Below are positions 1 through 11,182 of a stretch of DNA of 64,000 bases, piece after piece; position 1 is the stretch's first letter; every line of letters starts with the position of its first letter. The stretch comes from Brienomyrus brachyistius (Eukaryota; Chordata; Actinopteri; Osteoglossiformes; Mormyridae). Where the stretch lies: contig NC_064551.1 in NCBI RefSeq assembly GCF_023856365.1, positions 3,056,501 through 3,120,500 on the forward strand. The letters are read 5' to 3'. The translations under genes and the position numbers were made by a program. The notes under the pieces were generated by a model, which was not told the DNA's origin, ran no database searches, and saw nothing but the letters and a program-made list of their open reading frames with translations.

Positions 1-75
1 ATGGATGGATGAGACGTCAAACTCAGGGATGACATTTTAATGCAACAGATCTACATTCTTTCATTCACACCAGCT

Positions 76-700
76 ACTAGTCACCGCCGGTGTATTAACG
101 TACCAGACTCATTTTAAGTTACTGGTCACCGCCGGTGTATTAACGTACCAGACTCATTTTCAGTTACTGGTCACCGCCGGTGTATTAACGTACCAGACTC
201 ATTTTCAGTTACTGGTCACCGCCGGTGTATTAACGTACCAGGCTCGTTTTCAGTTACTAGTATCCGCCGGTGTATTAACATACCAGGCTCGTTTTCAGTT
301 ACTAGTATCCGCCAGTGTATTAATATACCAGACTCATTTTCGGTTACTAGTCACTGTCAGTGTATTAACGTACCAGAATCCTTTTCAGTTACTAGTATCC
401 GCCGATGTATTAATGTACTAGACTCATTTTCAGTTACTATTCACCACCAGTTATTAATGCATCAGACTCATTTTCAGCTACTACTTACTGCCAATTTATT
501 AATATACCAGACTCATTTTCAGATTCTAGTCACTACCAGTGTATTAATGTAACAGAATTACTTTCACCTACTATTCACCGCCGGTGTATTAACGATTCAT
601 TTTCAGATACTAGTCACCAGCAGTTACTAATGTACCAGACTCATTTTCAGCTACTAATCACCGCCGATTATTAATGTATGAGACTCTTTTTCTTTTGCTG
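76..700. repeat. 45-bp minisatellite
   Basis: About 14 tandem units of 45 bp, whose core reads CACCGCCGGTGTATTAACGT followed by ACCAGACTCATTTTCAGTTACTG-like sequence. The first four or five copies (about 76-255) are almost identical. Copies further right drift increasingly, and the last ones (about 590-700) are barely recognisable and vary in length. The array is non-coding. It starts close to the window edge, but the first 75 bases are not part of it. Confidence 0.92.
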
Positions 701-2879
701 GCGTCTGTTAGTGTTCTCGGAATGTTGTTAATGCTGCACTTTATTTTCATTGACTAATAGTATAATGATGTTCTTACTTTGTTTCCAGTCCTGCTTACAC
801 TGGAAGCTCAGTCTAGCCACACTTACACCTAGCCGACTTGAAAGTAAGTATGTTTGCTATGTGCCATTTGCCTTACTTGTTTGGCATGCTGGGCTAAAGC
901 TTCTGCTAAAAATGACTAAATAGATTCCGAGCAGCATTATTAAATGTCATGGTGCGTCCAGTCATGTGCTCGGTAATCACGTCTTTTCTGCAAAACAGCC
1001 GCTTAGCGTAACACCCAAATTAAGCCGGGGCGGTTATCTCCGTCTCCCATCGAGAATGGCGGCGAGGTCGGCTCCACCAGGAAATGAAGGGCAACCCCGA
1101 GTGTCTCACTTCCTGTTTTCCCGTGGCTCGGAGTGGACAGCGACTGGCACGTGGCAGACAGTCTCCATCCCCAACACCGACTTCCCTCCCTGCCCAGGTC
1201 CGGTTATGTGTTGAATCTGCCCGGCTGCCGGGACGGATGTGGAAAGAATGCACAGCGACGGGGCGGCGGACGCGGAGAGCGGCCTGCAGATAGCACCCCA
1301 TTAGAGTGATAAAGGAGGTAGAGGAAACGAGCGGACGACAGCAGCAACAGGCAACCCCTGCTGCTGATGAATGCCAGGTGGAGCGGGTCAAGCGTGATAA
1401 AAGGCCCGGTTTGTTTTCTTATTTCGGCCGCCGCTGCACTGACTGACGGTGAGATTCTATTTAAACACCGACACAGAAACACAAGGCCACGAGACGACAA
1501 GCACGCCCCGCTCGCAAATCGCACCCTCCTGTTTCCCTAATCTGCTCCGCTTCTTGTTGGTTTGCTGTTCTCTTTCCTTTCTCCATCTTGGTTTCATTTA
1601 AGGCGCGACACCAGTCCGGAATACACAGGAAATTGAACATTTCATTGAAATTCAACTGCCTGCACTTCAGCTCCTCGTTTCCAGTTGTTATTTTCCTCAG
1701 AAAGTCTCAACGTAATATTTAAGAAGCGAAAATGAGGCTGCGGAGCCTGATGTCAAAACCGTGCTCCGCTCCCGCCTGACACAGGCCATTTCTGAATTTG
1801 TTGACTGCTAAGAACCAAGCCTGGCTCCAGACAAACTGTACCTTGCCAGTGATATGAATGTTAATTCATGGTGCAAGGAAATGAAAAAAATAAAAATCTA
1901 TTTTTACCATCGCAGCTTAAATACCCATTTGCTATCCCGAGACAGCGAACTTTTCATTCGTGATTAACGGGGTTCCCACGATTTCTGCTTTGTTTTCCTT
2001 GAACATTAGTAAGGAATTAGTGACCTGCTTTACCTTATCCCACTGCAAATCTCTGATAATTTACTAATCCTTCATAACTTTGTTTTATGAACTTGTTTTT
2101 AAATGTATTTATTATGCATTTATATATTGTCTTTCTTATACAGCCATTTATTATATTTAGATAATACTTCCTTGTTCTGACATGTCGTTGTGATTTTTTT
2201 CCTTTTCATACGGACACTTGGGGCCAACAGGTGCCCCGAGATCTTTTCGCCAGACTGAAAACCTGCAGCTCTAATTAAATGTATAAAAATGTACAAAAAA
2301 AAAAAAAAAAAAAAAAAAACGCTCTCCCTAAAACCCACATAGTGGGGATAAAAGAAACAGAAGCAGATTCTATATGCTGAACATCTGGGCTTCACCCTCA
2401 GATGTTTTAATCTTCTGCCTTAGAGAGAAAAAGGCGTCTGTATCCGGTGTGGGGCGACGGGGGCGGCGCGCACAGCACACAAAGGGGAGCGGAGCCCGGC
2501 AGCAGGGCCCGGCTGGAGCTGCGAAGCCGCTGTGGATTGAGTTTCAGAGACCGCGCTTCCAAACGCAGCTCATTGCAAACACCAACATCCTAGTGGAAGA
2601 GGCTGCTGGAGGGTAACAAAGGACGGCAAAAAAGCAGATCAGAAATAAAAGATTGGATGGGGGGGGGGGAAATCACATACTCACCCCAGCTCACACATAA
2701 CCCCACACGTTATAGGGACAAAACTGGCAGACAACCACTCTATTCATCGCTGGTACCTGTGCCTGGATGGGGATAAGTAGCTTTCCATAAGAAACAAAGA
2801 GAAGATTAGTGTTTCCTTACACCGTATTAAAGGGTTATTCTCCAAAAAAGGGGGGGTTAATCCTGAAGAAAGTGTTTGA

Positions 2880-3110
2880 TTGGACATCAGACAGATTTCC
2901 TAATTATGTCCACGGTGTGTCCATGACAGGGATGTAAATGAAAATGCAATTAGGCCGCCAGAAAGCCACTATTCTGAATTCACCAGCAGTGCCCTTTCCA
3001 GACTTATTTCGCGAAAAAGAGCCTAAACAAGCTGTCAATTAAGGAAGCAGCTGAATTTAATGAAAAAAATGATGTGATTAATATGCTAGGGGCCTACATT
3101 TGGAAGGATG
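2880..3110. promoter_or_regulatory. candidate conserved non-coding element in intron 3
   Basis: This is a repeat-free, non-coding stretch of balanced composition with several TAAT/ATTA homeodomain-type cores (TGCAATTAGG, GTCAATTAAGG, GTGATTAATATG). It resembles the texture of vertebrate enhancers around developmental genes. This is a compositional impression only; conservation was not tested. Confidence 0.2.
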
Positions 3111-3902
3111 TGGACATTGGCTGCTGCCCGTGTCACACATTTAGGCTGTAAAGTCTTTGTGTATCAGCACGAGCAGAGCGTCAGGATACAGTAGACTGAT
3201 GTTCTGTCCCGCTTCTGAGATTTAACAGAGAATAACTAATGCCTGATATTCATAGATGGTTATAGCAGGGCGTCCGCCCACCTCACTCGGTGCTGTATAA
3301 TATCAGCACAATAATGTGTGATTCCTTTTTGTGTGGCTAGATTAACACGGACTTGGAGGAATTCGTGTCCAGTGGATCTCTTTAACATAAAAAAAATTAT
3401 AATAATAAATAAAAAAATTGACATAAAATGATTTGACAGCCAAGAAACAATTGCAATTGCCATTGAAATGCACGTTTTTGCTTAAAAATATGTATGTTTA
3501 AAGACTTTCCATTTATTGTAGGTATTTACACTAAATAATACTATATTGAAAATAATTTGATAGGTATATCAAAAACAGATAATACTTTCATCTGGATTAT
3601 ATTTTGTTATTGTTTGAAATCTTACACTAGACTCAAAAATTTAATTGATCTCAGTTACAGTGTAAATATATATCATGTCCTACTACAAATTTACAGCTGA
3701 ATGTTACAAATTTGTGAACGAAATGTAAGCTTTAATTACACTCATTTAACTGTTGTTATTGTTATGAAACCGTAAACTTTTTTTTCCAAAGGACAGGAAG
3801 CTTTTAAATTATCACCATGCTTTGATTAAAATTTTTACAAAATAATGTCACAGATACTGCAAGGCCCTTGGCCAACAGGACAGTCCTAATGATGATAGTT
3901 AA

Positions 3903-4205
3903 ATGATCGCAGAAAAACAACCCGGACAAAACAATCACAAAGAAACTGCTCGAACAAAATGATCACGGAAAAACAACCCAGACAAAACAATCACAGAACA
4001 ACAGCTTGGACAAAATGATCACAGAAGTACAGCCCAGACAAAACGATCACAGAAAAACAGCTTGGACAAAACGATCACAGAAAAACAGCTTGGACAAAAT
4101 GATCACAGAAGTACAGCCCGGACAAAACGATCACAGAAAAACAGCCCGGACAAACCGATCACAGAAAAACAGCCCGGACAAAACGATCACAGAAAAACAG
4201 CCCCC
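3903..4205. repeat. 28-bp minisatellite
   Basis: About 11 tandem units of 28 bp, each containing GGACAAAACGATCACAGAAA and an ACAGCCC or ACAGCTT junction. The first few units are more divergent (AACAACCCGG forms). The unit length is not a multiple of three, and stop codons are absent from two plus-strand frames, which creates spurious overlapping ORFs of 119 and 199 codons. I do not regard these as genes. Confidence 0.92.
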
Positions 4206-5332
4206 AACACCTGCACAGGCTCATTCCCCCAGCCATGTTGTCAGACTGATTTATGCACTGAATCATCTAGTTACAAACACCGACGCTGCAACATGCAACA
4301 ACTCTCTGCAAAGCTGTCCACAAACGCCATCCACTATTTTCGAATTTACCTTCAGCTCCCAGTGAACCCCGTACTTTTATTTTCTGCATTTTATGCGTGC
4401 GAAATCGCATTTAGTGTGGTGCATTTAAGGGAAAAAAAAAAACATTTCAAAGCGGTCACTTCTGCTCGTGGTCATGGTCCACTCCCAGTGAAGTTCTTCA
4501 GGCACGAGAAGACAAAAGGAAACCAGCTTTTATCAGACATGAAAGCAGGCAGCCTAAAGGTCTGCCTCGTCTGGAGGCCCCCACCACCACTAATCGAAGG
4601 CAAAAAACATCCCAAAATCTCAGCACTCAGGGCCTCACTGTCTTTCTGTCTCTCTCTCTGACACACAAATCAGGATTTCAGATTGACCTACCAGCCTCTT
4701 CAGATGTCAAAGGGGCCACCTGACCTAACTGCGTGGCCCCTGGCCCCAGGGTGATGCACAAAGACAGTGCCGGTGCATCCGCAAGCAGCCCCCAGCAGGT
4801 CAAGCCAGGCAATCAATCTTCGCAAATGACAGCGGGCTGTTTACATTAACGATAATTATATGCTACGGATTACGATCATTAAGACAGCTTGTGCTGGAAT
4901 TTCACCGCCGAGTTCTAACTCCTAACTCAATTTGCGACAGTCACCCAGGATATGCTGGATCAGGCCGGAACAAAGCAGCTTTATTTTCTGAAAAGGCAAG
5001 GTACTGACAAAGAGAGGTCACTAAATTAAGGCTTTCCTACTGCTTTCTCCAAATTCCTGTTTTTTTTTTTTTTTTTTATGAGAAACAACGTTATTTTTTT
5101 CTGTTGCTCATTAGACAACTGCATCTCACTCCACGAACAAGAAATACCTAAGAGAGCCAATTCTGTTGTAACTTTGAGAGCCACAGCAAATAAGCCACCC
5201 ATTTTAAGGTTGACCCCTCATGCCTTATAAATATGTACCCTGCTTCTAAATTGGAAATCACGAAAAATAAGAGGTTACCTTGGATACAAAGCCGATGTTT
5301 CCCATTGAGCGCCAACACAATGTGCGGAAGCG

Positions 5333-5372
5333 CGTGCGTGTGTGTGTGTGTGTGTGCGTGCGTGTGTGTGTG
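5333..5372. repeat. (GT)n microsatellite with GC interruptions
   Basis: A purine-pyrimidine alternating run of GTGTGT with several GTGCGT interruptions, capable of forming Z-DNA. It lies in intron 3 of epha7. Confidence 0.95.
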
Positions 5373-6075
5373 ATCGGCGATGACGTGCATGGCTCTTCAT
5401 GTGTATAAATATTTTCAACGCTCGTTTAAAACTTTGTCTGCAGTGGGGGTCTCCCATTAAAAAGCTATAGTAATTAAGAGTTATTGTCGAAACCTGCGAG
5501 CTGTGCAGCATTCTTATTGGCTGTCACATACACCAATCACGTGTCACGAAGGGTCAGGTTGGAGGAGGGAGATGAAGAGACCTCTCTTAAAATCATTTTA
5601 TTCTTTCCCGTCTCCTCATCTGCAAGCAGCATTTTCACACAGGGCCTTCGATCTGATGCATGGAGTTTCAAGGTAGCAGAAAAGGGAGGTATGAACCACC
5701 TTAAAGTGACAACAAACACCAAACACGACCTGGGCCCCGGGCATCTGCGGAGCCGTGAGTGACGACAGGCGTCCACAAGCTGTCGGAAATAACTCATGTA
5801 TATATGAATATAAATCAGCGGGTAATAAAAATAATCCATCTGATGGCTGAGGCTGTTTTCGGGGGACGGGGCCCCACGGGGTCTTTGGCCCCCCGAACAC
5901 GAGCGCTGCTCCGGAAAAAACGATTCATAGAATAATATATGCTGATAAACCTGCCTGGACGCATCGCGGGCGACGCGCATCCACATGTGCGGTACTCTCT
6001 GTGCCGCGATTGTCAGTCAGCACACACACAGATGCAGCTCAGATAAGATATGCACTGTATTGCGGCAGAAAGCAG

Positions 6076-6081
<6 letters not shown>

Positions 6082-6108
<27 letters not shown>
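6082..6108. repeat. (CA)n microsatellite
   Basis: An uninterrupted CA dinucleotide run of about 13 units in a CpG-rich part of intron 3. Confidence 0.95.
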
Positions 6109-6112
<4 letters not shown>

Positions 6113-7399
6113 CCTTCCTCACGCACACACTGGCACGGAGCGTGAAGCTGTAGAGGAGCAGCGCCCGCGTTCGGCGTCAGGTGGCATTAGCGGCCGTGTG
6201 ACTCCCCGCCCCCCTCATTGGCCACGCACAGGGTCAGCGAATATTAACTTCATTTACACCCGGCTGCTGTGTGCCGCGGAGGTCCTGCCCTGAGCTGTGG
6301 TGACGTGGGCGCAGGCCTGACAGGGCGCTGTCACGGCCGAAGATGGATGATCGCGCGGGCTGACCCCCGCTTCCTGAGGAGTCACCCCCCCCCCAGCAAG
6401 GAACAAAAGCCTGGGCCGCTTCTCGGGCCTCATCTCCACCGGCGCTAACAGGTCCCGACGTTTCCATCGATCCCCGGTTCCATCCCCTTGATCCGCCTAA
6501 GCCGACTCTCCCCCTGCTATCCAAACCTTGGCACAGATGTCTATTTCGTAATTGCTCGCCGCCGTCTGCTGGGAGCGATGCGATGGGACGGGCGGACGCG
6601 GTGTCAGCGGGGACAGCATCTGGCCGTTTAGCGTGGTGCCCCCCCCACGGCATTTAAGAGGGAGGGAGACGCTGGCGGGTCAGTGTCCCCGCTGCCGGGG
6701 GTGTCCCACAAGGGGGCTTCTGCACTTCAATCTTCTCTTAGGAGAAAAATCGATAACTTATTACGTAACCCTGCCCACCCCCCCAACACCGAGAGCACCA
6801 AGAAAGGACTTTTTAAACGTGCTCAGAAGTGCCCTGTAGCGTGAAAACCCTCCTTTTCTTCCCGCTCGCTTGCTCCTCTTGTGTAAAACAAGCACATATT
6901 CCTGTGTTTGACTCTGCGCAGGGCGTGTGCATGCTGCTGCAGCGACAGTGACAAGACCTCAATCCAGCGTCCAAATTGTTTTCATCCTGACTCGCTCGAG
7001 TCCTGAGCTCCCCCCCCCACCCTGGTGTTTTCCTGCCCCCCCCACCTCATTTACACAAACGAGCTCATTAGCACTTGTTACAGAGGGCCGTTCGTAGCGT
7101 GAGCCCTCACCGTATCCATCAGGAAGCTGTCAGGATGCGATGCAACTCCCCAGCCCTGAGCCACATTTAAAATGCGAAGTGCAGCCCTACCTGCGCCTGG
7201 ACCTGCCCCCCCCACTGCCGTGACGCACCTTGGCTTTTGTGGCCCGACCTGAATAGGCGGTCCATCCCCTGGGGGGCTCCTGCCATTGATCACTCTCCAG
7301 CAAACTCCTGTCAGACTCTCTGACGGTCCCGAGACGGATGGCTTCTCCGTTTGCCTGACGTTACCCCCGTCGCCATGCGGCGAGTCATAACCACCCATT

Positions 7400-7610
7400 G
7401 CATTTACATTTTTTTTTTTTTTAACAGACGCATTTGTTCAAAGCAAAGTACAAGTGAGGCAAACAGCACATTGCAAACATACATGCTGTTGAGGAGGCGA
7501 CTCGGCCTAACTGCAGCTAGGCTGAGCTTCCAATGAACATTCAGGTATGAGTGTAAGCAGGACTGGAGCAGGAGCTACACAACATCTACCAACAAAACAA
7601 GATCCATACA
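7400..7610 (+). repeat. dispersed fish repeat ('cagacgc...aaag' type)
   Basis: The sequence GCATTTACATTT, a T-run, then AACAGACGCATTTGTTCAAA and AAGTACAAGTGAGGCAAACAG matches the layout of a very abundant teleost repeat whose core reads cagacgcttttatccaaag and cttacaag. A second, more damaged copy of this core occurs near 41240 (CAGCTTTTATCCGAAG). It is non-coding. The family name is not assigned; recognition is from memory of fish genomic repeats. Confidence 0.55.
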
Positions 7611-7616
7611 AGACTA

Positions 7617-7886
7617 CAGATGCTCTCCAGGTTGCGATATTTCGACTTTACGATGGGTAAATGTTTTTCAGTACACTATTCAATAAATTACATGAGATAT
7701 TCAACACTTTATTGTAAAATAACTACATAACTATTATAAATAGTTATAAGCATGTTTAAGCTAGGCTAGGCCATGACATTTGTCAGGTTAGGTGCACTGT
7801 ATTAAAATGCATTTTTGCCCTCCGATATTTTCGCTTAACGACAGGTTTATTGGAACGTAACTCCATCGTAACCTGAGGAGTGCCTG
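7617..7886. mobile_element. pogo/Tigger-like MITE
   Basis: A 270-bp non-coding element with imperfect terminal inverted repeats. The left end reads CAGATGCTCTCCAGGTTGCG and the right end is its approximate reverse complement (CGTAACCTGAGGAGTGCCTG), about 16 of 22 positions matching. A TA dinucleotide sits on the left (7615-7616), as expected for pogo/Tc1-type insertion; the right-hand TA is mutated to CA. Internal subterminal motifs (TTCGACTTTACGATGGG and GGTTTATTGGAACGTAACTCCATCG) resemble Tigger-derived MITEs. It carries no transposase. Confidence 0.6.
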
Positions 7887-8689
7887 CACTTACATTTACT
7901 GCTCTTCATACAGAGCGAATAGATAAATGAGTGAAATGAGTAAGCAGCCCATCCACTGTCTGCGTACATCGGAGCAAGGCCAGCGGTCAATCACGCACCG
8001 CAGGTCACTAATTAAGGCGTAATTTCGCGATGTGTTCAATTACACAATCTGCATTCCTCGGAGCGCGCAACGACTTCAGAAACAAAGACGCCAATGTCTG
8101 GAGACGGGCCTCCATTTTTTGTTTGCCCTCGATAGACTCAATGACTCCATTTCAGCAAGTGGGCACCGGTGGAGAGAGAAGGAGCAGAAGAAAAAGAACG
8201 AGGGAAAAAAAAAAACGTAGAAAAAACGATTGCCCGCTATTTTTACACAACGTATCTCTATGCAAATAAACCCTGTTGCTTGCAGCCGGACACTTCAGAT
8301 GTCCTTTTTTCAACACCCATAACATTGATTCGACTCTTTTGGGGAAGGAGTGGGGGTGCGGGGGGGGAACAGGGAGGAGGGGGGAGCATGGGAAGAAGAA
8401 GAAAAACGGCACTGACGGCTGCACAAAGAGAGACGTAGCGAGAGGCGAAAGACAAGCTGTCCCTCTCCGCTGGCGGTGATGAATGACTTGATCACAACAG
8501 GTTTCGCAGCAACCTCATGCAAACATGGAAGGGGCTTCTACGATGACACCGCTGACAGCTCCCCCCCCCCCCCCACAGCCGAGCTCTCTCCTGCTTAATA
8601 TTTTATATAGGCCATTTTCGACTTGTATTCAGATCGCTGGGGAGGGATAGTGTGGTTACGAGACATGGCGGGAAATAAAGGAAAAGGGG

Positions 8690-8905
8690 CGAGAGAGGGA
8701 AAAGCTCTGGCCCGTGAGCGAGGGGCAACGTGGCCTCCATGGAAGGTGAGCCCTGTTCTGGTGAGAGAGGGAAAAGCTCTGGCCTGTGAGCGAGGGGCAA
8801 CGTGGCCTCCATGGAAGGTGAGCCCTGTTCTGGTGAGAGAGGGAAAAGCTCTGGCCTGTGAGCGAGGGGCAACGTGGCCTCCATGGAAGGTGAGTCCTGT
8901 TCTGG
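8690..8905. repeat. 72-bp minisatellite, 3 copies
   Basis: Three tandem units of 72 bp, each containing GTGAGAGAGGGAAAAGCTCT, GGCCTGTGAGCGAGGGGCAA and CGTGGCCTCCATGGAAGGTG. The copies are nearly identical, differing at one or two bases, so the duplication is recent. Since 72 is a multiple of three, several frames stay open on both strands and yield 24-residue repeats in chance ORFs (the longest 197 codons, minus strand). I do not call these proteins. Confidence 0.95.
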
Positions 8906-9984
8906 TGAGAGAGGGAATGACTTCCGTGCAGCAGCAGCCTTTGTCTCGGGACCACGCCATTGCCGAGTCGCGCTGACGCAACCTGCGTGGGTCGACACGT
9001 CGCTTTTCATGGCGGGATTTCACTCGGCGCGGGAGATACTGGCGCCGTCCTTGGAGCGATGGAGACCGACGGCTCCGACGATCATCTCTGGCCTGCCAGG
9101 AACATTGTTTAATTGGCCGGAATGGCCGGCGCCCCTTTCCTTGTACTCCGAGCGCGTGGCTCACTGCTTTTAGCAAAGCCCCGTGCAATTTGTCTACTTA
9201 GACGGTGACAAAAATGTCCGAGCTGCTCGCATTTCATTTTTCCACACACACCGCGTTACACGCATATTTATTTGGGAATAATCCAAATAACCCCAAAGCT
9301 TTTTTTATGATTTTTTTTTTTGGACCATTACAGGCTCCAGGTTGTAGAATCGCCCCTTTGTCGTTAAATTATGTTTCCCCACATTAGGCGCCTCGGACTG
9401 GATGAGGCCCATTACGGTTCCCGACGCTGTCATACATTTCACAAGCACCCTTCACACAGTAACTTGTGTATATTTGCGGCATAAAAGCTGGCAGCTAATT
9501 TGTCCTGAGAGGAAAAAGTGCTCAATTACTGCCGCGTCTACACATCATACACGTTTTTGTGCTGGCTGCATATTTTGTACACAAAAGGTCGGACTGACAG
9601 GATAAGGTATTTTAAACTGACATAACCGACTACTCCTCTTCTAATCCACGGGAAATTTCATCAAGAAATAACACTGGGTGCCACACGAGGGACCTGAAAA
9701 CCACGCTAATCAAGGGGGCCTAATTTCGCAATATGGCACACTCAGGCACAGACTGTGGGCTCCCAGCTATGGCTGTAATGTCCTGGGACTGAACCACTAT
9801 GGTGCACTAGAATTTTTTGTATTTTTTTGGGGGGGGGGGGGGAAGCAAAGGAATACTGAAAGATTATTTGGATTTTTTCCAGACTTGTGTATTCGGAAAG
9901 TGATTGCCTTGGCCACGAGCCAGCAAAGGAACTGCTCTTACTGGGGGACATGGGGGGGGGGGGGGACCAAGGTGCTAGTTATCA

Positions 9985-10330
9985 TTTAATCCCAGCGTCA
10001 GCAGCACTACGGCAATAAATTAAGAGGCTTGTAATCAAACAATTACCACGGATCCCAATTATAACACTGCAGATTTTCTTCACCTGCGTAATTTGCTGTT
10101 TATTACATGGCTGTCGAGCACGCAAAGCAAACTACCCCTGCGATGCTTATCGCAGTTTTCGGAGGTGACCTTATTTGTCATCTGCATTTTTTCCGGGTGC
10201 ATTAAATCGATGGGAATTAACATGGCCAGCATGCGCGGGAAATAATGCACTGAAGAACGACATCAGAACTATTATGCGTGATCCAATTTTCAGATAAAAC
10301 TCAAACAAACCAGGACGAGAAATGAGATAT
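9985..10330. promoter_or_regulatory. candidate conserved non-coding element near exon 3
   Basis: A repeat-free non-coding block immediately downstream of exon 3, with many homeodomain-like and TALE-like cores (CAATAAATTAAGAGG, GTAATCAAACAATTACC, GCATTAAATCGATGGG, GAATTAACATGG). Balanced base composition and no low complexity make it stand out from the surrounding intron. Enhancer function is inferred only from texture. Confidence 0.25.
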
Positions 10331-10512
10331 TTACAGAACTTCATTACCATTGTAATATATTTCAGCTTTACCTTTCCCTTATTCCCTGTTGAGTCTAAGG
10401 CTTTCTATAAAAACTCCTAAGTGGTTTCAGTCCATTAAGGACCTTCAGGTCTTCAGCACACATAATATAATTTAAGTTTAAAAAGCGGAACCTTCCATAT
10501 GGATGTACTTAC

Positions 10513-11182
10513 GTTCACAAGCGTCACCCTTCTGGTGGAATCCCGCCTTGCAGATACACTTCCCAATGGGAACAAGCCACTCCCCCTCGGCACTGCAGTG
10601 CATCTTGGGAGAGTTGTCGGCCTCCTCCTCTGCGTCGCTCACGCACATCCCTTCCACTTCGACAAGAGACGAGAACTCAGATCCGGTCACAGTGTCGGGG
10701 AAAGTGGCCAAATTCTCAATGATCGACCAGCACTTCTTGTAATACACTTTGACGGACACCAGTGCAATGCACGCTCCCACATCCTGGAAGGCCAGGTAGA
10801 ACCCGCGTCTGGATAGGGGGCCGATAATGCGCACTTCGGTATTCAGCTTCATCTTCCTTTCGCCCAGATCCCCTTGGGTGAAGCTTTCATCAGCGGCAAT
10901 AGTGTCAATTTTCACGTACTGGCTCTCCCGTATATTCCTTCCAACCTCCGAATCGGTCTCCTGGTAATACAAGTTGAACGTCTCCTTGCATGTGCCCACC
11001 ACGCCCGGTAAGCTGTTACAATCCCTCAATGTGAACTTCAGTTCCACAAAAATCCTCTGGGCATCGCCCTTCTCTATCCAGTTAGTCCGTAGCCAGTTGT
11101 TCTGATTGGGCTCCATCACCTGGCAGACTTGGTATGTGCGGATGGGGGTATAGTTTTCATCCAGGCCGCTGATCTCCTCCCA
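10513..11182 (-). CDS. epha7: epha7 exon 3 (ephrin-binding domain)
   Basis: This large exon of 670 bp encodes residues 54-276 plus one base. It begins [17 protein letters not shown] and ends [10 protein letters not shown], flanked by a CAG acceptor (11185-11183) and a GTAAGT donor (from 10512). It supplies nearly all of the ephrin-binding domain (about residues 32-206), the extracellular module that binds ephrin-A. Conserved cysteines lie at residues 73, 108, 118, 191 and 204, and the motifs [33 protein letters not shown] and [12 protein letters not shown] are Eph hallmarks. An N-glycosylation sequon (NYT) sits at residue 63. From about residue 230 the cysteine-rich/EGF-like region starts ([21 protein letters not shown]). 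The frame is open with no damage, so the gene looks functional. The fibronectin, transmembrane, kinase, SAM and PDZ-binding parts lie outside the window to the left. Confidence 0.97.

Larger units (their letters stand above)
1..10512 (-). other. epha7: epha7 intron 3 (partial, runs off left edge)
   Basis: Everything left of exon 3 reads as intron. Phase-1 exon 4, which should start with the codon completing Pro followed by the CGRGFYK motif, was not found on the minus strand, so intron 3 is longer than 10.5 kb. Within it are the minisatellites, MITE and candidate regulatory elements listed separately. The remaining stretches (about 700-2880, 3110-3900, 4210-7400, 7890-8560 and 8910-9980) hold only chance ORFs, homopolymers and local CpG-rich patches (about 1010-1520, 5730-6720 and 8940-9130). 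Confidence 0.75.

Noticed and set aside
4006..4661. 119- and 199-codon plus-strand ORFs
   Set aside because: Their first halves are the 28-bp minisatellite and the rest is non-conserved chance reading.
5985..6293. 102-codon plus-strand ORF in a CpG-rich patch
   Set aside because: It runs through a (CA)n microsatellite, giving a His-Thr repeat; no gene support.
1..10512. Search for epha7 exon 4 (CGRGFYK-type cysteine-rich exon) on the minus strand
   Set aside because: No sequence with the expected phase-1 start and cysteine pattern was seen; intron 3 continues past the window.
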